From: Flavimaricola marinus
GTDB lineage: Bacteria > Pseudomonadota > Alphaproteobacteria > Rhodobacterales > Rhodobacteraceae
Assembly: GCF_900184895.1 (NCBI RefSeq)
Contig: NZ_FXZK01000013.1
Location: 1-64,000, forward strand
Direction of reading: 5' to 3'
DNA length: 64,000 bases
The notes beneath the pieces were generated by a model. It made no database searches, had not been told where the DNA came from, and worked only from the letters and a program-made list of their open reading frames with translations. The first letter of the stretch is position 1. Each line of letters opens with the position of its first letter. A program made the position numbers and the translations under genes. This document shows, piece after piece, positions 26,022-34,688 of the stretch.

Positions 26022-27050
26022 TCACCCCCGTAGCACGGTCGCCCATCGTCCTGTCTGCTCCGACGCTCTGAGGGCATCGAGACCGCGCATATTCTGAACC
26101 GCGTCTTCCGCATCGAAGAGATCTCTGTCGCCATTCATGCAGAGATCGGAGAAGGCCTCGGCCTGCAATCGGTACTGATCAACCGGCGCAAACTCCTCGA
26201 TCCGGTGCGGTTGTCCTTTTACGACTGTACCATCGTCGAAAATTAACCGTGCCGCATGATCTGACGGCTGATTGAATGGAATTGCGAGCGACACGCGCCC
26301 TTCAGTGCCGATGATCTGCACATCCTGACTGCGCACGAGTTGCGTGGCGCAGGTGAAGACGAGACGGCGGCCCTCGGGAAATGCCAGGATGCCACTGGTC
26401 ACCCGATCGGTGCCGAATGCGGGATCTCGATCAACAAGCACCACCGCCTTTTCGGGTTCGCCCTCAAAGATAAACCGCGCCAGCGCAACCGCGTAGCACC
26501 CCACGTCATTCAGCGCGCCGCCACCGATATTGGCCTGATTGCGCACATTGGCGGGATCGCGATTGTCATAGCAGAAGCTGGCGTGAATCGCTCTTACGCT
26601 GCCAAGTGCGCCGGTTCGGGCCAGATCGCGTGCCCGCTGCCATTGAGGATGGTCGCGGATCATGAACGCTTCGCGCACTTTTTTGCCTGCACGACGGGAG
26701 GCTTCGATCAGTTTTTCGGCCTCACTCGCACTCAGGGCAATGGGTTTTTCGCAGAGCACATGCTTGCCCGCCTCAAGCGCCTTGAGTGTCCAGGGCACAT
26801 GCAGGTGATTGGGCAGTGGATTATAGACGATGTCAATTTCGGGGTCTGCCAGCAGAGCCTCGTAACTGTCGTGGGCACGCGGGATGCCAAGGGCGGCAGC
26901 CGCCGCGCGCGCTTTCTGCCCATCGCGCGACGAGATGGCGCCGACACTCAGCCTGTCACTCTTCATCAGTGCGGGGATCACCTGTTTCACCGCAATGTTG
27001 CCTGTGCCGAGCACGCCCCATACGGGGCGTTTCGTTGTTTCGGATGTCAT
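26022..27050 (-). CDS. Gfo/Idh/MocA-family NAD(P)-dependent oxidoreductase
   Basis: A 342-residue sugar-type dehydrogenase: N-terminal Rossmann VWGVLGTGNIAVKQVIPALM, the family signature GKHVLCEKPIALSASEAEKL with its catalytic Lys, and a C-terminal alpha/beta domain. The start at 27050 is preceded by AAGGA at eight bases; the upstream in-frame Met overlaps this ribosome site. It is the last gene of the 37797-to-26022 operon. In this setting it may oxidise or epimerise the sugar part of glycated amino acids or a released deoxyosone; substrate not determinable. SocC in the Agrobacterium deoxyfructosyl-glutamine pathway is also described as a dehydrogenase. Confidence 0.82.
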   Translation of the reverse strand: MTSETTKRPVWGVLGTGNIAVKQVIPALMKSDRLSVGAISSRDGQKARAAAAALGIPRAHDSYEALLADPEIDIVYNPLPNHLHVPWTLKALEAGKHVLCEKPIALSASEAEKLIEASRRAGKKVREAFMIRDHPQWQRARDLARTGALGSVRAIHASFCYDNRDPANVRNQANIGGGALNDVGCYAVALARFIFEGEPEKAVVLVDRDPAFGTDRVTSGILAFPEGRRLVFTCATQLVRSQDVQIIGTEGRVSLAIPFNQPSDHAARLIFDDGTVVKGQPHRIEEFAPVDQYRLQAEAFSDLCMNGDRDLFDAEDAVQNMRGLDALRASEQTGRWATVLRG

Positions 27051-27077
27051 GGGAATATCCTTCATCCTGACCGGGGA

Positions 27078-28208
27078 TCAGGCCGCATAGCGACCGGGGC
27101 GGAAGGTTTCGAACAGCGACGACGGTTCGCCTCCGAGGATTTCCCGCGCCAGAAGCTCAGGCAGAATCAAGCCCAGAGTGGCGCCGCTGTGGCTAAAGGC
27201 AACGTAATAGCCATCGATCCCGTCCAGCGCGCCCACTACCGGCTCGCCACCGCCGGGAATGGGCTTGCGCCCGACGCCGATGGAATCGATTTCCAGTTTC
27301 GGATTCCCCCGGATAAGCTTTTCCGCCTCGCTAAGAAGCGTCTGTACGTCGTCGTCGCTGTATTCAAAGCTGCCATCCTCGTGGATGACCATTGCACGTT
27401 CAACCCAGCCGGAATCGATGGCCAGGCAGTTGTTGACCGCGGGGCGCACTGCCGCACGAGGCGTGTTCAGCACCGCGCGCAGCCCGGAAGCGACGGGTTT
27501 CGTCAGGATCAGAAGAGACACCGGGCTGTCGTCGCCCATCGGCATTCCCAAGTCGCGTACCGCTTCGGGCACCGAAGGACCCGTGGCCAGCAGTGCGGCA
27601 TCCACACTGAACCGTTCTCCCCCGGCAGTGCGTACGGCTGTCACGCGGCCCGAGGCCGTTTCGATTTCAGATTTTCCCGCATCCTCAACGATCTTCCCTC
27701 CCAAGGCCAGAATTTCCTTTGCCATCAGTCCGATGACGCTGGGCAGATCGACCCAGCCTTCACCAGCATTGAAAATGGCATGGCCATTGTTCACCGATTT
27801 CGGGTCTACCCCTGCCACGCGGCGGGAAATCTCGTCACTGTCCACCCATTCGGAATCGTATCCGATGCCCTGTTCGTAATGCAGCGTTTCTTCGAGCGTT
27901 GCGCCGTCGATCAGGCTTTTCCAGCGCAGCCCACCGTCAAACCGCAGGAAACCGTGGGTTTCGGGCCGATGGCTGCGGAAGCTACGCCAGCGGTCCATGC
28001 CCAGAAGGCGCAGCGTGTGATATTCCTGCGATCGGCGGTTTGCCGAGTTCAGCCAGGCGATCGAGCGGCACGAGGCGCCATTGGCCAGAGGACCATCGTT
28101 CAACAGCACAATCTCGGCTCCGGCACGGGCCAGATGCCATGCCGTGGCGACACCGAAGATGCCGCCGCCAATGATACCGACGCAGAGAGGAGAGGAATTG
28201 GTCGTCAT
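27078..28208 (-). CDS. FAD-dependent amino acid/amine oxidoreductase (DAO family)
   Basis: A 376-residue DAO-family flavoprotein with GxGxxG at VGIIGGGIFGVATAWHLARAGAE (residues about 10-32), the ASCRSIAWLNSANRRSQEYH substrate-side region, and the C-terminal AFSHSGATLGLILPELLAREI FAD loop. It lies 27 bases upstream of the Gfo/Idh gene and follows frlD copy 2. Members include D-amino acid, glycine and sarcosine oxidases as well as fructosyl-amino acid oxidases, so it could act on the Amadori compound itself or on the released amino acid. No signal peptide; cytoplasmic. Confidence 0.75.
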   Translation of the reverse strand: MTTNSSPLCVGIIGGGIFGVATAWHLARAGAEIVLLNDGPLANGASCRSIAWLNSANRRSQEYHTLRLLGMDRWRSFRSHRPETHGFLRFDGGLRWKSLIDGATLEETLHYEQGIGYDSEWVDSDEISRRVAGVDPKSVNNGHAIFNAGEGWVDLPSVIGLMAKEILALGGKIVEDAGKSEIETASGRVTAVRTAGGERFSVDAALLATGPSVPEAVRDLGMPMGDDSPVSLLILTKPVASGLRAVLNTPRAAVRPAVNNCLAIDSGWVERAMVIHEDGSFEYSDDDVQTLLSEAEKLIRGNPKLEIDSIGVGRKPIPGGGEPVVGALDGIDGYYVAFSHSGATLGLILPELLAREILGGEPSSLFETFRPGRYAA

Positions 28209-28341
28209 AACTGTTCTACCTTTCAGACGTTTAGGAGTTGAGGGAAAGTGGACAGGGAGGGTCTAGCACGCCGATCTTTTCCAGCCCTTGGTACGGGCGA
28301 ATTCTGTCTGAGGCGCGACGAACTTCCCTCGCGCTAAATGC

Positions 28342-29199
28342 TCATGTCGCCATTTCATGCACCGGCATGGGATGAGGATGCCCGAAGGCACCGAACCATC
28401 CACATGCCCTCGCAGCAAATCCTGCGGCTGCATCAAGCGCTACATCGGGACGAGCGCCCTGAAGAGTTGCCGCCAGGTAGGCCGCTGTGAAGGCATCACC
28501 TGCACCCATCGTATCGACCACCGTGGCGGGTTTCCGCGCCTGGCGGTAGATTGTGCCGTCGACCTGCCACATGGCATCCTTCACGCCCCGGGTAATGGCG
28601 ATGGTGCTTACGCCGAACCCGTTGACCTGTTTCATCAGTGCGGTGCAGGCTTCATCATCGAGATCGGCGGCGGAAAAGCAGGCCATGGTTACATGTGGAC
28701 ACACCTGCGCCAAGTAATCGGGCTCGCGCCGGGTGGAGAAATCGAAGGAGATGCCCTGAGCAACACGCCTTATGCGCGGTAGTTCGGCTTCGAGATAGCT
28801 GAAACAACTGGTGTGAACATGGCCGTAGCGTCTGATGAGCGCGAAATCGTCATCATCCATGCGGAGCATAAGCTTGCGGCGGATGCCCCCATTGTTGGAT
28901 CGCAAAAATACCCTGTCGCCTCCTTCATCCAACGTGACCTCTGCCTTCCCGTTTGGACCGACAGCCTGACGCAGATGATTGTCGCTCAAGCCCTCGGCAA
29001 GAATGCTGGCCCGCACGTGCGCGCCTTCGGGGTCATCGCCCACAATTCCGATATACGCGGTCTGGGAAAGCCCGGCACGTCGAGCCAAAACAGCGACGTT
29101 CAAGGCATTGCCGCCGGGGAAATATTCCGCCCTCTCAAGGTAAGCGTCCACGACATTGTCGCCGATCCCGACCAAACCTACGCATTGAAGATCGTTCAT
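28342..29199 (-). CDS. frlD: FrlD-like fructosamine kinase, copy 2
   Basis: A 285-residue PfkB kinase with the FrlD pattern: VGIGDNVVDAYLERAEYF, PGGNALNVAVLARRAGLS, and VVDTMGAGDAFTAAYLA with catalytic Asp235. The start at 29199 is chosen because an earlier in-frame Met gives a charged extension absent from FrlD. It is downstream of frlB copy 2 with a 168-bp spacer. Like its paralogues it should phosphorylate a fructosyl-amino acid. It is clearly diverged from copies 1 and 3, so a different substrate is more likely than simple gene dosage. Confidence 0.82.
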   Translation of the reverse strand: MNDLQCVGLVGIGDNVVDAYLERAEYFPGGNALNVAVLARRAGLSQTAYIGIVGDDPEGAHVRASILAEGLSDNHLRQAVGPNGKAEVTLDEGGDRVFLRSNNGGIRRKLMLRMDDDDFALIRRYGHVHTSCFSYLEAELPRIRRVAQGISFDFSTRREPDYLAQVCPHVTMACFSAADLDDEACTALMKQVNGFGVSTIAITRGVKDAMWQVDGTIYRQARKPATVVDTMGAGDAFTAAYLAATLQGARPDVALDAAAGFAARACGWFGAFGHPHPMPVHEMAT

Positions 29200-29367
29200 T
29201 TCTGCGCCCCTCTCCCTCTCCGACGTCCTTGGATGCGTCAAAGCACCACATCGTCATCATCGTCACCTCGACCATGTGCTTAGATAAAGGTTCAATCAGC
29301 TTCGCCGATCCCCAACGAGGCCGCTCTGGATCATCTATCGTCCCTCGGGTGGCCGCGCGAGTCATGC

Positions 29368-30357
29368 TCAATACTCCATCTGCCACATGTAGCGACGCAC
29401 TGTCAGCGGATGCCCGCGGGAGAAGGCGAGCTTGTCGCAATAGACTCGCAAAAGCGCGCCGAAGACGAGCGGTTCGACATATTCGACGATGTCCGTGGCC
29501 AGTGCCCCTAGGCCTAGTTCCTCAGCGTCGAGAACCGTGACGCGGTTGCTGTACTTGGTGACGAAGTCGATCGCGCGGTCGTCCATCGGTCGTGACGCGC
29601 CAAGGCTTTTCAGCACGATGAAGGGCACATCGAAATCAGTGATCTCGAAGGGGCCATGGAAATACTCGCCCGCATGGATTGCGGCCGAATGGATCCATTG
29701 CATCTCCTGAAAGATGCAGATCGCGTAGGAATAGGCGGTGGCGTAGTTGCCTCCCGAGGCCATTGTGTAGATTACAGTGTCGCGCTTGTGGTCTTCAGCA
29801 AAGGTCGCGATGCGACCTTCATGCGCGGCGACTGCCTTATCCACGATCCCAGGCAGTTGGTTCAGCGCGGCATCTAGCTTTGCAACGACCTCATTCCCTT
29901 CTCGCGCGGCGAGGATGCCGAAGGTCAGCCGGGCGAGAAGGGCGGGAGCGTCGTTCGTTTCCAACCGCTTAGGGTCGTGCTTATAGTAGATCGAAATTTC
30001 GGCGACCTCGTCCAAGGGGCTGCCTGCGACAGTGGTGAGCACGATGGTCAGCGCACCCCTCTCGCGGGCGAAGCGCGCTGCCTCGACCGTCTCGGGTGTG
30101 GTGCCGCTGAGCGAGCAAAGGATGACAATCGAGCTCTTGCCAAGCCGCGCAGGCGCGCGGGCCTTAAACTCGGCGGCATTCAGCGCGTGTGCGGCCATCG
30201 TCTTGGACTGGCGGTCCATCACATATTCTGCCGGTAGCATCAGCGCGTAGGAGCCACCGCATGCGACGAAGTAGACATCGTCCACGTCAACACGGCACTT
30301 GGCGGAGTCAATAGCGGCGGAAAGTTGCGCCTCGGTGGGAAGGTTGTGGTCCAGCAT
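29368..30357 (-). CDS. frlB: FrlB-like fructosamine-6-phosphate deglycase, copy 2
   Basis: A 329-residue SIS protein with VDDVYFVACGGSYALMLPAEY, LCSLSGTTPETVEAARFA, and FQEMQWIHSAAIHAGEYFHGP. E218 and H234 keep the 16-residue spacing of the proposed catalytic pair in FrlB/FraB. The C-terminus VRRYMWQMEY matches the RRYY...EY end of E. coli FrlB. GAGGAT precedes the ATG. It lies between frlD copy 3 upstream and frlD copy 2 downstream in one operon. Confidence 0.85.
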   Translation of the reverse strand: MLDHNLPTEAQLSAAIDSAKCRVDVDDVYFVACGGSYALMLPAEYVMDRQSKTMAAHALNAAEFKARAPARLGKSSIVILCSLSGTTPETVEAARFARERGALTIVLTTVAGSPLDEVAEISIYYKHDPKRLETNDAPALLARLTFGILAAREGNEVVAKLDAALNQLPGIVDKAVAAHEGRIATFAEDHKRDTVIYTMASGGNYATAYSYAICIFQEMQWIHSAAIHAGEYFHGPFEITDFDVPFIVLKSLGASRPMDDRAIDFVTKYSNRVTVLDAEELGLGALATDIVEYVEPLVFGALLRVYCDKLAFSRGHPLTVRRYMWQMEY

Positions 30358-30447
30358 TTTGATCCTCTTTCGGGTCGGGTTCAGGCAAGGGAACGCTGAT
30401 ACCGGAACATAGTTGAACCGGGTCGCGGCCGTTTTGGTTGTAGCGCG

Positions 30448-31245
30448 CTACTGCGGAAAACCTCCGGGATGGCTGCAGGTGCGGGCGGCCAAAGCATGTC
30501 CCGCCAGCATTGCTTCTTGCATTTCTGCTCCATTCAGACGGGCAGTCAGGAAGCCCGCGATGTAGCTGTCGCCGGCGCCGGTCGTGTCGAGAGCGATTAT
30601 AGGCTCGGCCCCAGTGCGCCACTCACGACCACCGGCAAGTGCGAAGCTGCCGGCCCGGCCGAGCGTAATTACGGCCGTGTCGGCGCCATCGGCGACAAGG
30701 GCCGCGGCGCGGCCCGCAGCCTCACTGGCGCGTGCCTCTGGCAACGAAGCAAAGGCTATAGACAGGCCATCAGCGCGGATGTTCTCCTCTGAGGTCACAT
30801 TGACAGAAAGATCCTGGCTCACAGAGATCCCGCTGGCCTTGAGCGCCCGTCGTAGGGCTCCGCCATCGTCGAGCCAGCCAATATGGACATGCCGTGCCTG
30901 CGCGATTGCGGCCCGTGCCGCGGCATCGGGGGTCCAGCCGCTGCAGGCGCCAAAATCCTCCTTTAGTAAAGTCCGCTCGCCATCAGCGCCGACGTAGATC
31001 TCAGTGACCGACGTTGGGGCGTCTCGCCGGACGAGCCAGCGTATGTCGACCCCGTTGGCAGCAAGCGTGTCGGCGACCCGATCGCCGTCCGGTCCCAGGG
31101 CGCCGGCGTAGGCTGCAGAAAGCCCGCTTCGCGCAGTCTGTACGGCGACATTTACTGCGTTGCCCCCCACGAGGACAGCCTCAGCATGGCCGCTCAGCTT
31201 GTCGATGCAGTTGTCGCCAACGGCGAAAAGGTCAAATGCCGTCAT
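30448..31245 (-). CDS. frlD: FrlD-like fructosamine kinase, copy 3
   Basis: A 265-residue PfkB kinase, the closest of the three in length to E. coli FrlD (about 261). Its start FAVGDNCIDKLSGHAEAVLV and VGGNAVNVAVQTARSG resemble E. coli FrlD (IGDNCVD, GGNAVNVAVYCTRYG), and ALDTTGAGDSYIAGFL holds catalytic Asp226. It overlaps the FAD oxidoreductase gene by four bases (31242-31245), so translation is coupled, and is followed by frlB copy 2. Confidence 0.85.
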   Translation of the reverse strand: MTAFDLFAVGDNCIDKLSGHAEAVLVGGNAVNVAVQTARSGLSAAYAGALGPDGDRVADTLAANGVDIRWLVRRDAPTSVTEIYVGADGERTLLKEDFGACSGWTPDAAARAAIAQARHVHIGWLDDGGALRRALKASGISVSQDLSVNVTSEENIRADGLSIAFASLPEARASEAAGRAAALVADGADTAVITLGRAGSFALAGGREWRTGAEPIIALDTTGAGDSYIAGFLTARLNGAEMQEAMLAGHALAARTCSHPGGFPQ

Positions 31246-32552
31246 CCGATGGTCGCTCCGCGGGATGGCAGCCGATCCTTGACATCGTGTAGGGCCAGCA
31301 CGGGACGACGGTACCAGGTCTGACCGTGGAAGAAGGGTCGGGTCTCAAACTCCAACCCGTCCAAGCCAGTCTCTCCGCCAGGCTGACCCAACAACTTGCG
31401 CGCCAGCGCCTGGCCGAGGAAGGACGTCATCGCAACCCCGGTGCCGTTATAGCCGATGGCGTAGCCCATACGCCCCTTCACACCGACATGCGGCAAATGG
31501 CTGAAAGTCGCGCCGACCCACCCCGACCAGACATGGCCCAGGGGGACCCCCGCGAGCTGCGGAAATACGCGCAACATGTTGTCGCGTGCGCGCGGCAGGC
31601 AAGTGCGCAAGTTCTTCGTATCCACTGGCACGACGGTCCCCATAACCACGCGGTCGCCGTCTGGCGACGGCCGGTGGTAGGTCACGTTCAGTCGCGTGTC
31701 GTAGATCATTGAGGCGCGGGGATAGAGCCGCGTCACCTCGGCCCTGTCCATCGGTACCGTCGCCATCACTACCGAGGCGAGCGAGACGACTCTGCGCCGC
31801 ATCCATTTCGATGCGCCATCAGTATAGCCATCCGTGCCCATGACCAGATGGTCCGCCCGAACCCGAACCTGGCCCGCCATCAGGGACATGTAGTCGCCCC
31901 GGTCCTCGATGGCGCTGGCGCGGCAATGAGGAACAAAGCGTATGCCCTCTTCAAGGCACAGCCTCACCAGCCCGGCCAGAAGTCGCCCGGGATGCACGCT
32001 TGCCCAGTCGGGCAGATGCAACCCGCCGCGGAACTGGGGGGACGAGACGTAGTCGCAAACCCGGGCAGCGGGGACCATTTCGGCCTCTATCCCGATCTTG
32101 CGCTGCAGCGCACCGAAGGCCTCCAGCCCCTGAAGCCGATCCTCGCGGTGGGCGCCTATGAAATGTCCACATACTGAATAGTTGCAATCGATGCCTTCAT
32201 CGGCCACGAAATTGCGCAGATGGCGGTGCGCCTCGACCCCGGTGCGCAGGATCTCCATCGCCCTCGTCTCGCCAAAACGAGCTGCTAACCCCACCAGATC
32301 GGGCTTGATCTCCGAGGAGACCTGACCGCCGTTGCGGGTGGAGCAGCCGTGGCCAATCTCTTCCGCGTCAAGGATGACGACCTTGCGACCGCCGCGGGCA
32401 AGGTGCAGCGCCGTATTCAGGCCGGAGAATCCCGATCCCACCACGACCACGTCCTCGCGGGGCTCGACCTGCGCCGCGGGAATTTTGGGTAAGGTCATCT
32501 CGGCTCGCCAGAGCGGTTGTTCAGAGTAATTTGCGAAAAATTCTAGGGTCAT
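31242..32552 (-). CDS. FAD-dependent amine oxidase-like protein (PuuB/amadoriase-like)
   Basis: A 436-residue DAO-family flavoprotein: VVVVGSGFSGLNTALHLARGG (GxGxxG), the GHGCSTRNGGQVSSEIKP segment typical of PuuB-like oxidases, and the C-terminal GYNGTGVAMTSFLGQALARKL FAD loop. Start at 32552 with GAGG upstream; it is eight bases from frlB copy 3 and overlaps frlD copy 3. Its position between a deglycase and a kinase gene suggests action on the same substrate, perhaps oxidation of a fructosyl-amino acid, as proposed for SocD of the Agrobacterium deoxyfructosyl-glutamine locus. Gamma-glutamylputrescine oxidase-type activity is the alternative. Confidence 0.72.
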   Translation of the reverse strand: MTLEFFANYSEQPLWRAEMTLPKIPAAQVEPREDVVVVGSGFSGLNTALHLARGGRKVVILDAEEIGHGCSTRNGGQVSSEIKPDLVGLAARFGETRAMEILRTGVEAHRHLRNFVADEGIDCNYSVCGHFIGAHREDRLQGLEAFGALQRKIGIEAEMVPAARVCDYVSSPQFRGGLHLPDWASVHPGRLLAGLVRLCLEEGIRFVPHCRASAIEDRGDYMSLMAGQVRVRADHLVMGTDGYTDGASKWMRRRVVSLASVVMATVPMDRAEVTRLYPRASMIYDTRLNVTYHRPSPDGDRVVMGTVVPVDTKNLRTCLPRARDNMLRVFPQLAGVPLGHVWSGWVGATFSHLPHVGVKGRMGYAIGYNGTGVAMTSFLGQALARKLLGQPGGETGLDGLEFETRPFFHGQTWYRRPVLALHDVKDRLPSRGATIG

Positions 32553-32560
32553 GCTCTGCC

Positions 32561-33574
32561 TCAGTAGGCGACGCGGCGGTAATAGCGGCGTGTCTCCAGC
32601 GGATGGTTTCGAAGCACTTCCAGATGAGCCGAGAGCCGTTCGAGAGTGGTGGCTAAGAGCGCCGGCGTAAGCATCGCGCGGAGATCGGGCGACAGACCGG
32701 TCGTGGGCATCTCGGCCGTGTCGAGCACGATCAAGCGGTCGGTATGATCCTTGGCGAATTGAACCACGCGCTCGGCCAGCGGCCGAGCTTCGTCCTCCCC
32801 CATGAAGACAATGACAGAAACGCCTTTTTCCACAAGCTCCAGCGTACCGTGAAAGAAGTCGGCAGCGTGGACGGGACGAGTGCGGACCCACTGCATCTCT
32901 TCAAGGATGCACATCCCGTAGTAATAGGCCTCCGTCCAGGCGGACCCGGCGCCCGTGATGATATGCCAGTCATCATTCTGAATAGTCTTTGCCAGCGCCT
33001 CCGCTCGCGGCTCAATTGCCTGCTTTACTGCCAGAAGCTGCTGCGGCAGACCCGAGAGCTCCTCGAGCAGTCGCTCGTAGTCGTCCCGCTCGCCAGCCGC
33101 CTGCATCGCGGCGAGGACTGCGACGAGCGACTGGACGTAGAACATCTCGCAGGAAGTGTCGTCGGCCGCGTAGTTGATGAAGCAGTGGTCTGCCGCCTTT
33201 GCCAACGGCGTATCGCCATGCCCGACAAGGGTGATAACGGTGGCACCCTGCCCCTTCGCATAGTCGAGCGCGGTGATGCTCTCCTGCGTGGTACCCGAAA
33301 GCGAGGGCATCAGGACAATAGAATTGGGGCCAAGCGCGCGATGGCCAGTCAGCACGATATCCGCGCAGATCACGTTGAAACAGGGCATCGCGCTTTGCCG
33401 GGCCATAAGGTCGGCTGCGGGCTGCATCAGGATCCCGGCCCCGCCCGATCCCATGAAGAAAAGGCTGTCCGCGCCCTCGCGTACCAGCTTCTGCACCAGT
33501 GCGCCCAAGTCGCGCGCCGTGTCGTGCGCACCTGTCTGGATCCGCAAAAAGCGGTCGGAGTCAAAGTTGAACAT
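32561..33574 (-). CDS. frlB: FrlB-like deglycase, divergent copy 3
   Basis: A 337-residue SIS protein, the most diverged of the three: SLFFMGSGGAGILMQPAADLM, LMPSLSGTTQESITALDYA and LEEMQWVRTRPVHAADFFHGT. The proposed catalytic E226 and H242 are kept at the normal spacing, but the usual HGP motif reads HGT and the preceding acidic residue is Asp (AADFFHGT rather than xxEFFHGP). The ending TRRYYRRVAY fits FrlB. It directly follows the ABC transporter genes (23 bases), linking uptake to deglycation. A changed substrate range is plausible. Confidence 0.8.
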   Translation of the reverse strand: MFNFDSDRFLRIQTGAHDTARDLGALVQKLVREGADSLFFMGSGGAGILMQPAADLMARQSAMPCFNVICADIVLTGHRALGPNSIVLMPSLSGTTQESITALDYAKGQGATVITLVGHGDTPLAKAADHCFINYAADDTSCEMFYVQSLVAVLAAMQAAGERDDYERLLEELSGLPQQLLAVKQAIEPRAEALAKTIQNDDWHIITGAGSAWTEAYYYGMCILEEMQWVRTRPVHAADFFHGTLELVEKGVSVIVFMGEDEARPLAERVVQFAKDHTDRLIVLDTAEMPTTGLSPDLRAMLTPALLATTLERLSAHLEVLRNHPLETRRYYRRVAY

Positions 33575-33597
33575 CTAAAAGTCGTCCTTTCTAAAGG

Positions 33598-34677
33598 TCA
33601 GAGTCGCAGGCCGGTTTCGGCCGAGAACAAATGCGCGCGGCCGGGATGGGCCGTGCATGTGATTGTGTTGCCGGGCGAGATCGGCAGTTCGCCGTCGATC
33701 TGCACCGTCAGATCAATACCGGCAGAGAACCGGGTGAATGCGTGGGTCACGCCGCCCAACCTCTCGCAGGCAATCACGTCGAGTGAGGGGCCAGATCCAG
33801 TGCCAAACTGGCCTTCCAAGTGCTCGGGGCGAATTCCCAGCGTCACCCGTTCGCCGACGATCGGTGGCTCTCCATCGATCTCCGCGTCGACGATCAAGCC
33901 CGCGGCATCGACGCGGACGATCCGCTCCGAGACGCTGGTCACGCGGGCGTCAAGAAGGTTCATGGTGGGACTGCCGATGAAGCCTGCGACGAATGTGTTG
34001 ACCGGGCGGCGGTAGATCTCGAGCGGGTTACCGGTCTGTTCGATCAGCCCATCGCGCATCACCACGATCTTGTCGGCCAACGTCATCGCTTCAACTTGGT
34101 CGTGGGTCACATAGACCATCGTGGCCTGCAGCTCCCGATGCAACCGCGCCAGCTCAACCCGCATCTGCATCCGAAGGGCAGCATCGAGGTTCGAGAGTGG
34201 CTCATCGAAGAGGAATACCTTGGGTTCCCGCACGATCGCTCTGCCTATGGCAACCCGCTGGCGCTGCCCCCCCGAAAGATCACGCGGCAGCCGATCAAGC
34301 AGCGGCGTCAGCTGAAGGATGCGTGCGGCCTCGGCGATCTTGGCGTCACGTTCGGGCTTCTTCAGCCCGGCCACCTTAAGTCCGAATTCCATGTTCTGGC
34401 GCACGGTCTTGTGCGGGTAGAGCGCGTAAGACTGAAAGACCATTGAGATGCCACGATTCGCCGACTTGACATTGTTCATGCGCTGGCCGTCGATCATCAA
34501 ATCGCCGCTGTCGATGCTTTCCAGCCCAGCGATCATCCGCAGCAGTGTGCTTTTCCCGCATCCCGAAGGGCCGAGCAGGACGACGAACTCGCGCTTAGCA
34601 ATATCTATGTCGACGCCGCGCAGAGCCTCGTAGCGGCCAAAGCTCTTCCGCACGTCGTCGATCTTCATGTAGCTCAT
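33598..34677 (-). CDS. Carbohydrate ABC transporter ATPase (MalK/UgpC type)
   Basis: A 359-residue ATPase with Walker A GPSGCGKST, Q-loop MVFQSYALYPHKTV, signature LSGGQRQRVAIGRAIVREP, Walker B VFLFDEPLSNLDAALR, switch VTHDQVEAMTLADKIVVM, and a C-terminal OB-fold (TOBE) domain (GERVTLGIRPEHL). This combination defines the CUT1 sugar-transport ATPases. The start at 34677 follows AAGGAC; an earlier ATG at 34692 overlaps the permease stop and hides this ribosome site. It energises the two permeases upstream. Confidence 0.93.
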   Translation of the reverse strand: MSYMKIDDVRKSFGRYEALRGVDIDIAKREFVVLLGPSGCGKSTLLRMIAGLESIDSGDLMIDGQRMNNVKSANRGISMVFQSYALYPHKTVRQNMEFGLKVAGLKKPERDAKIAEAARILQLTPLLDRLPRDLSGGQRQRVAIGRAIVREPKVFLFDEPLSNLDAALRMQMRVELARLHRELQATMVYVTHDQVEAMTLADKIVVMRDGLIEQTGNPLEIYRRPVNTFVAGFIGSPTMNLLDARVTSVSERIVRVDAAGLIVDAEIDGEPPIVGERVTLGIRPEHLEGQFGTGSGPSLDVIACERLGGVTHAFTRFSAGIDLTVQIDGELPISPGNTITCTAHPGRAHLFSAETGLRL

Positions 34678-34688
34678 GGGCAGGTCCT

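Noticed and set aside
26340-28241. Very long open frame (over 600 codons) on the plus strand
   Set aside because: It lies antisense to the Gfo/Idh and DAO genes, has no recognisable domain and an atypical composition rich in His, Arg and Gln. It is a GC-rich shadow frame.
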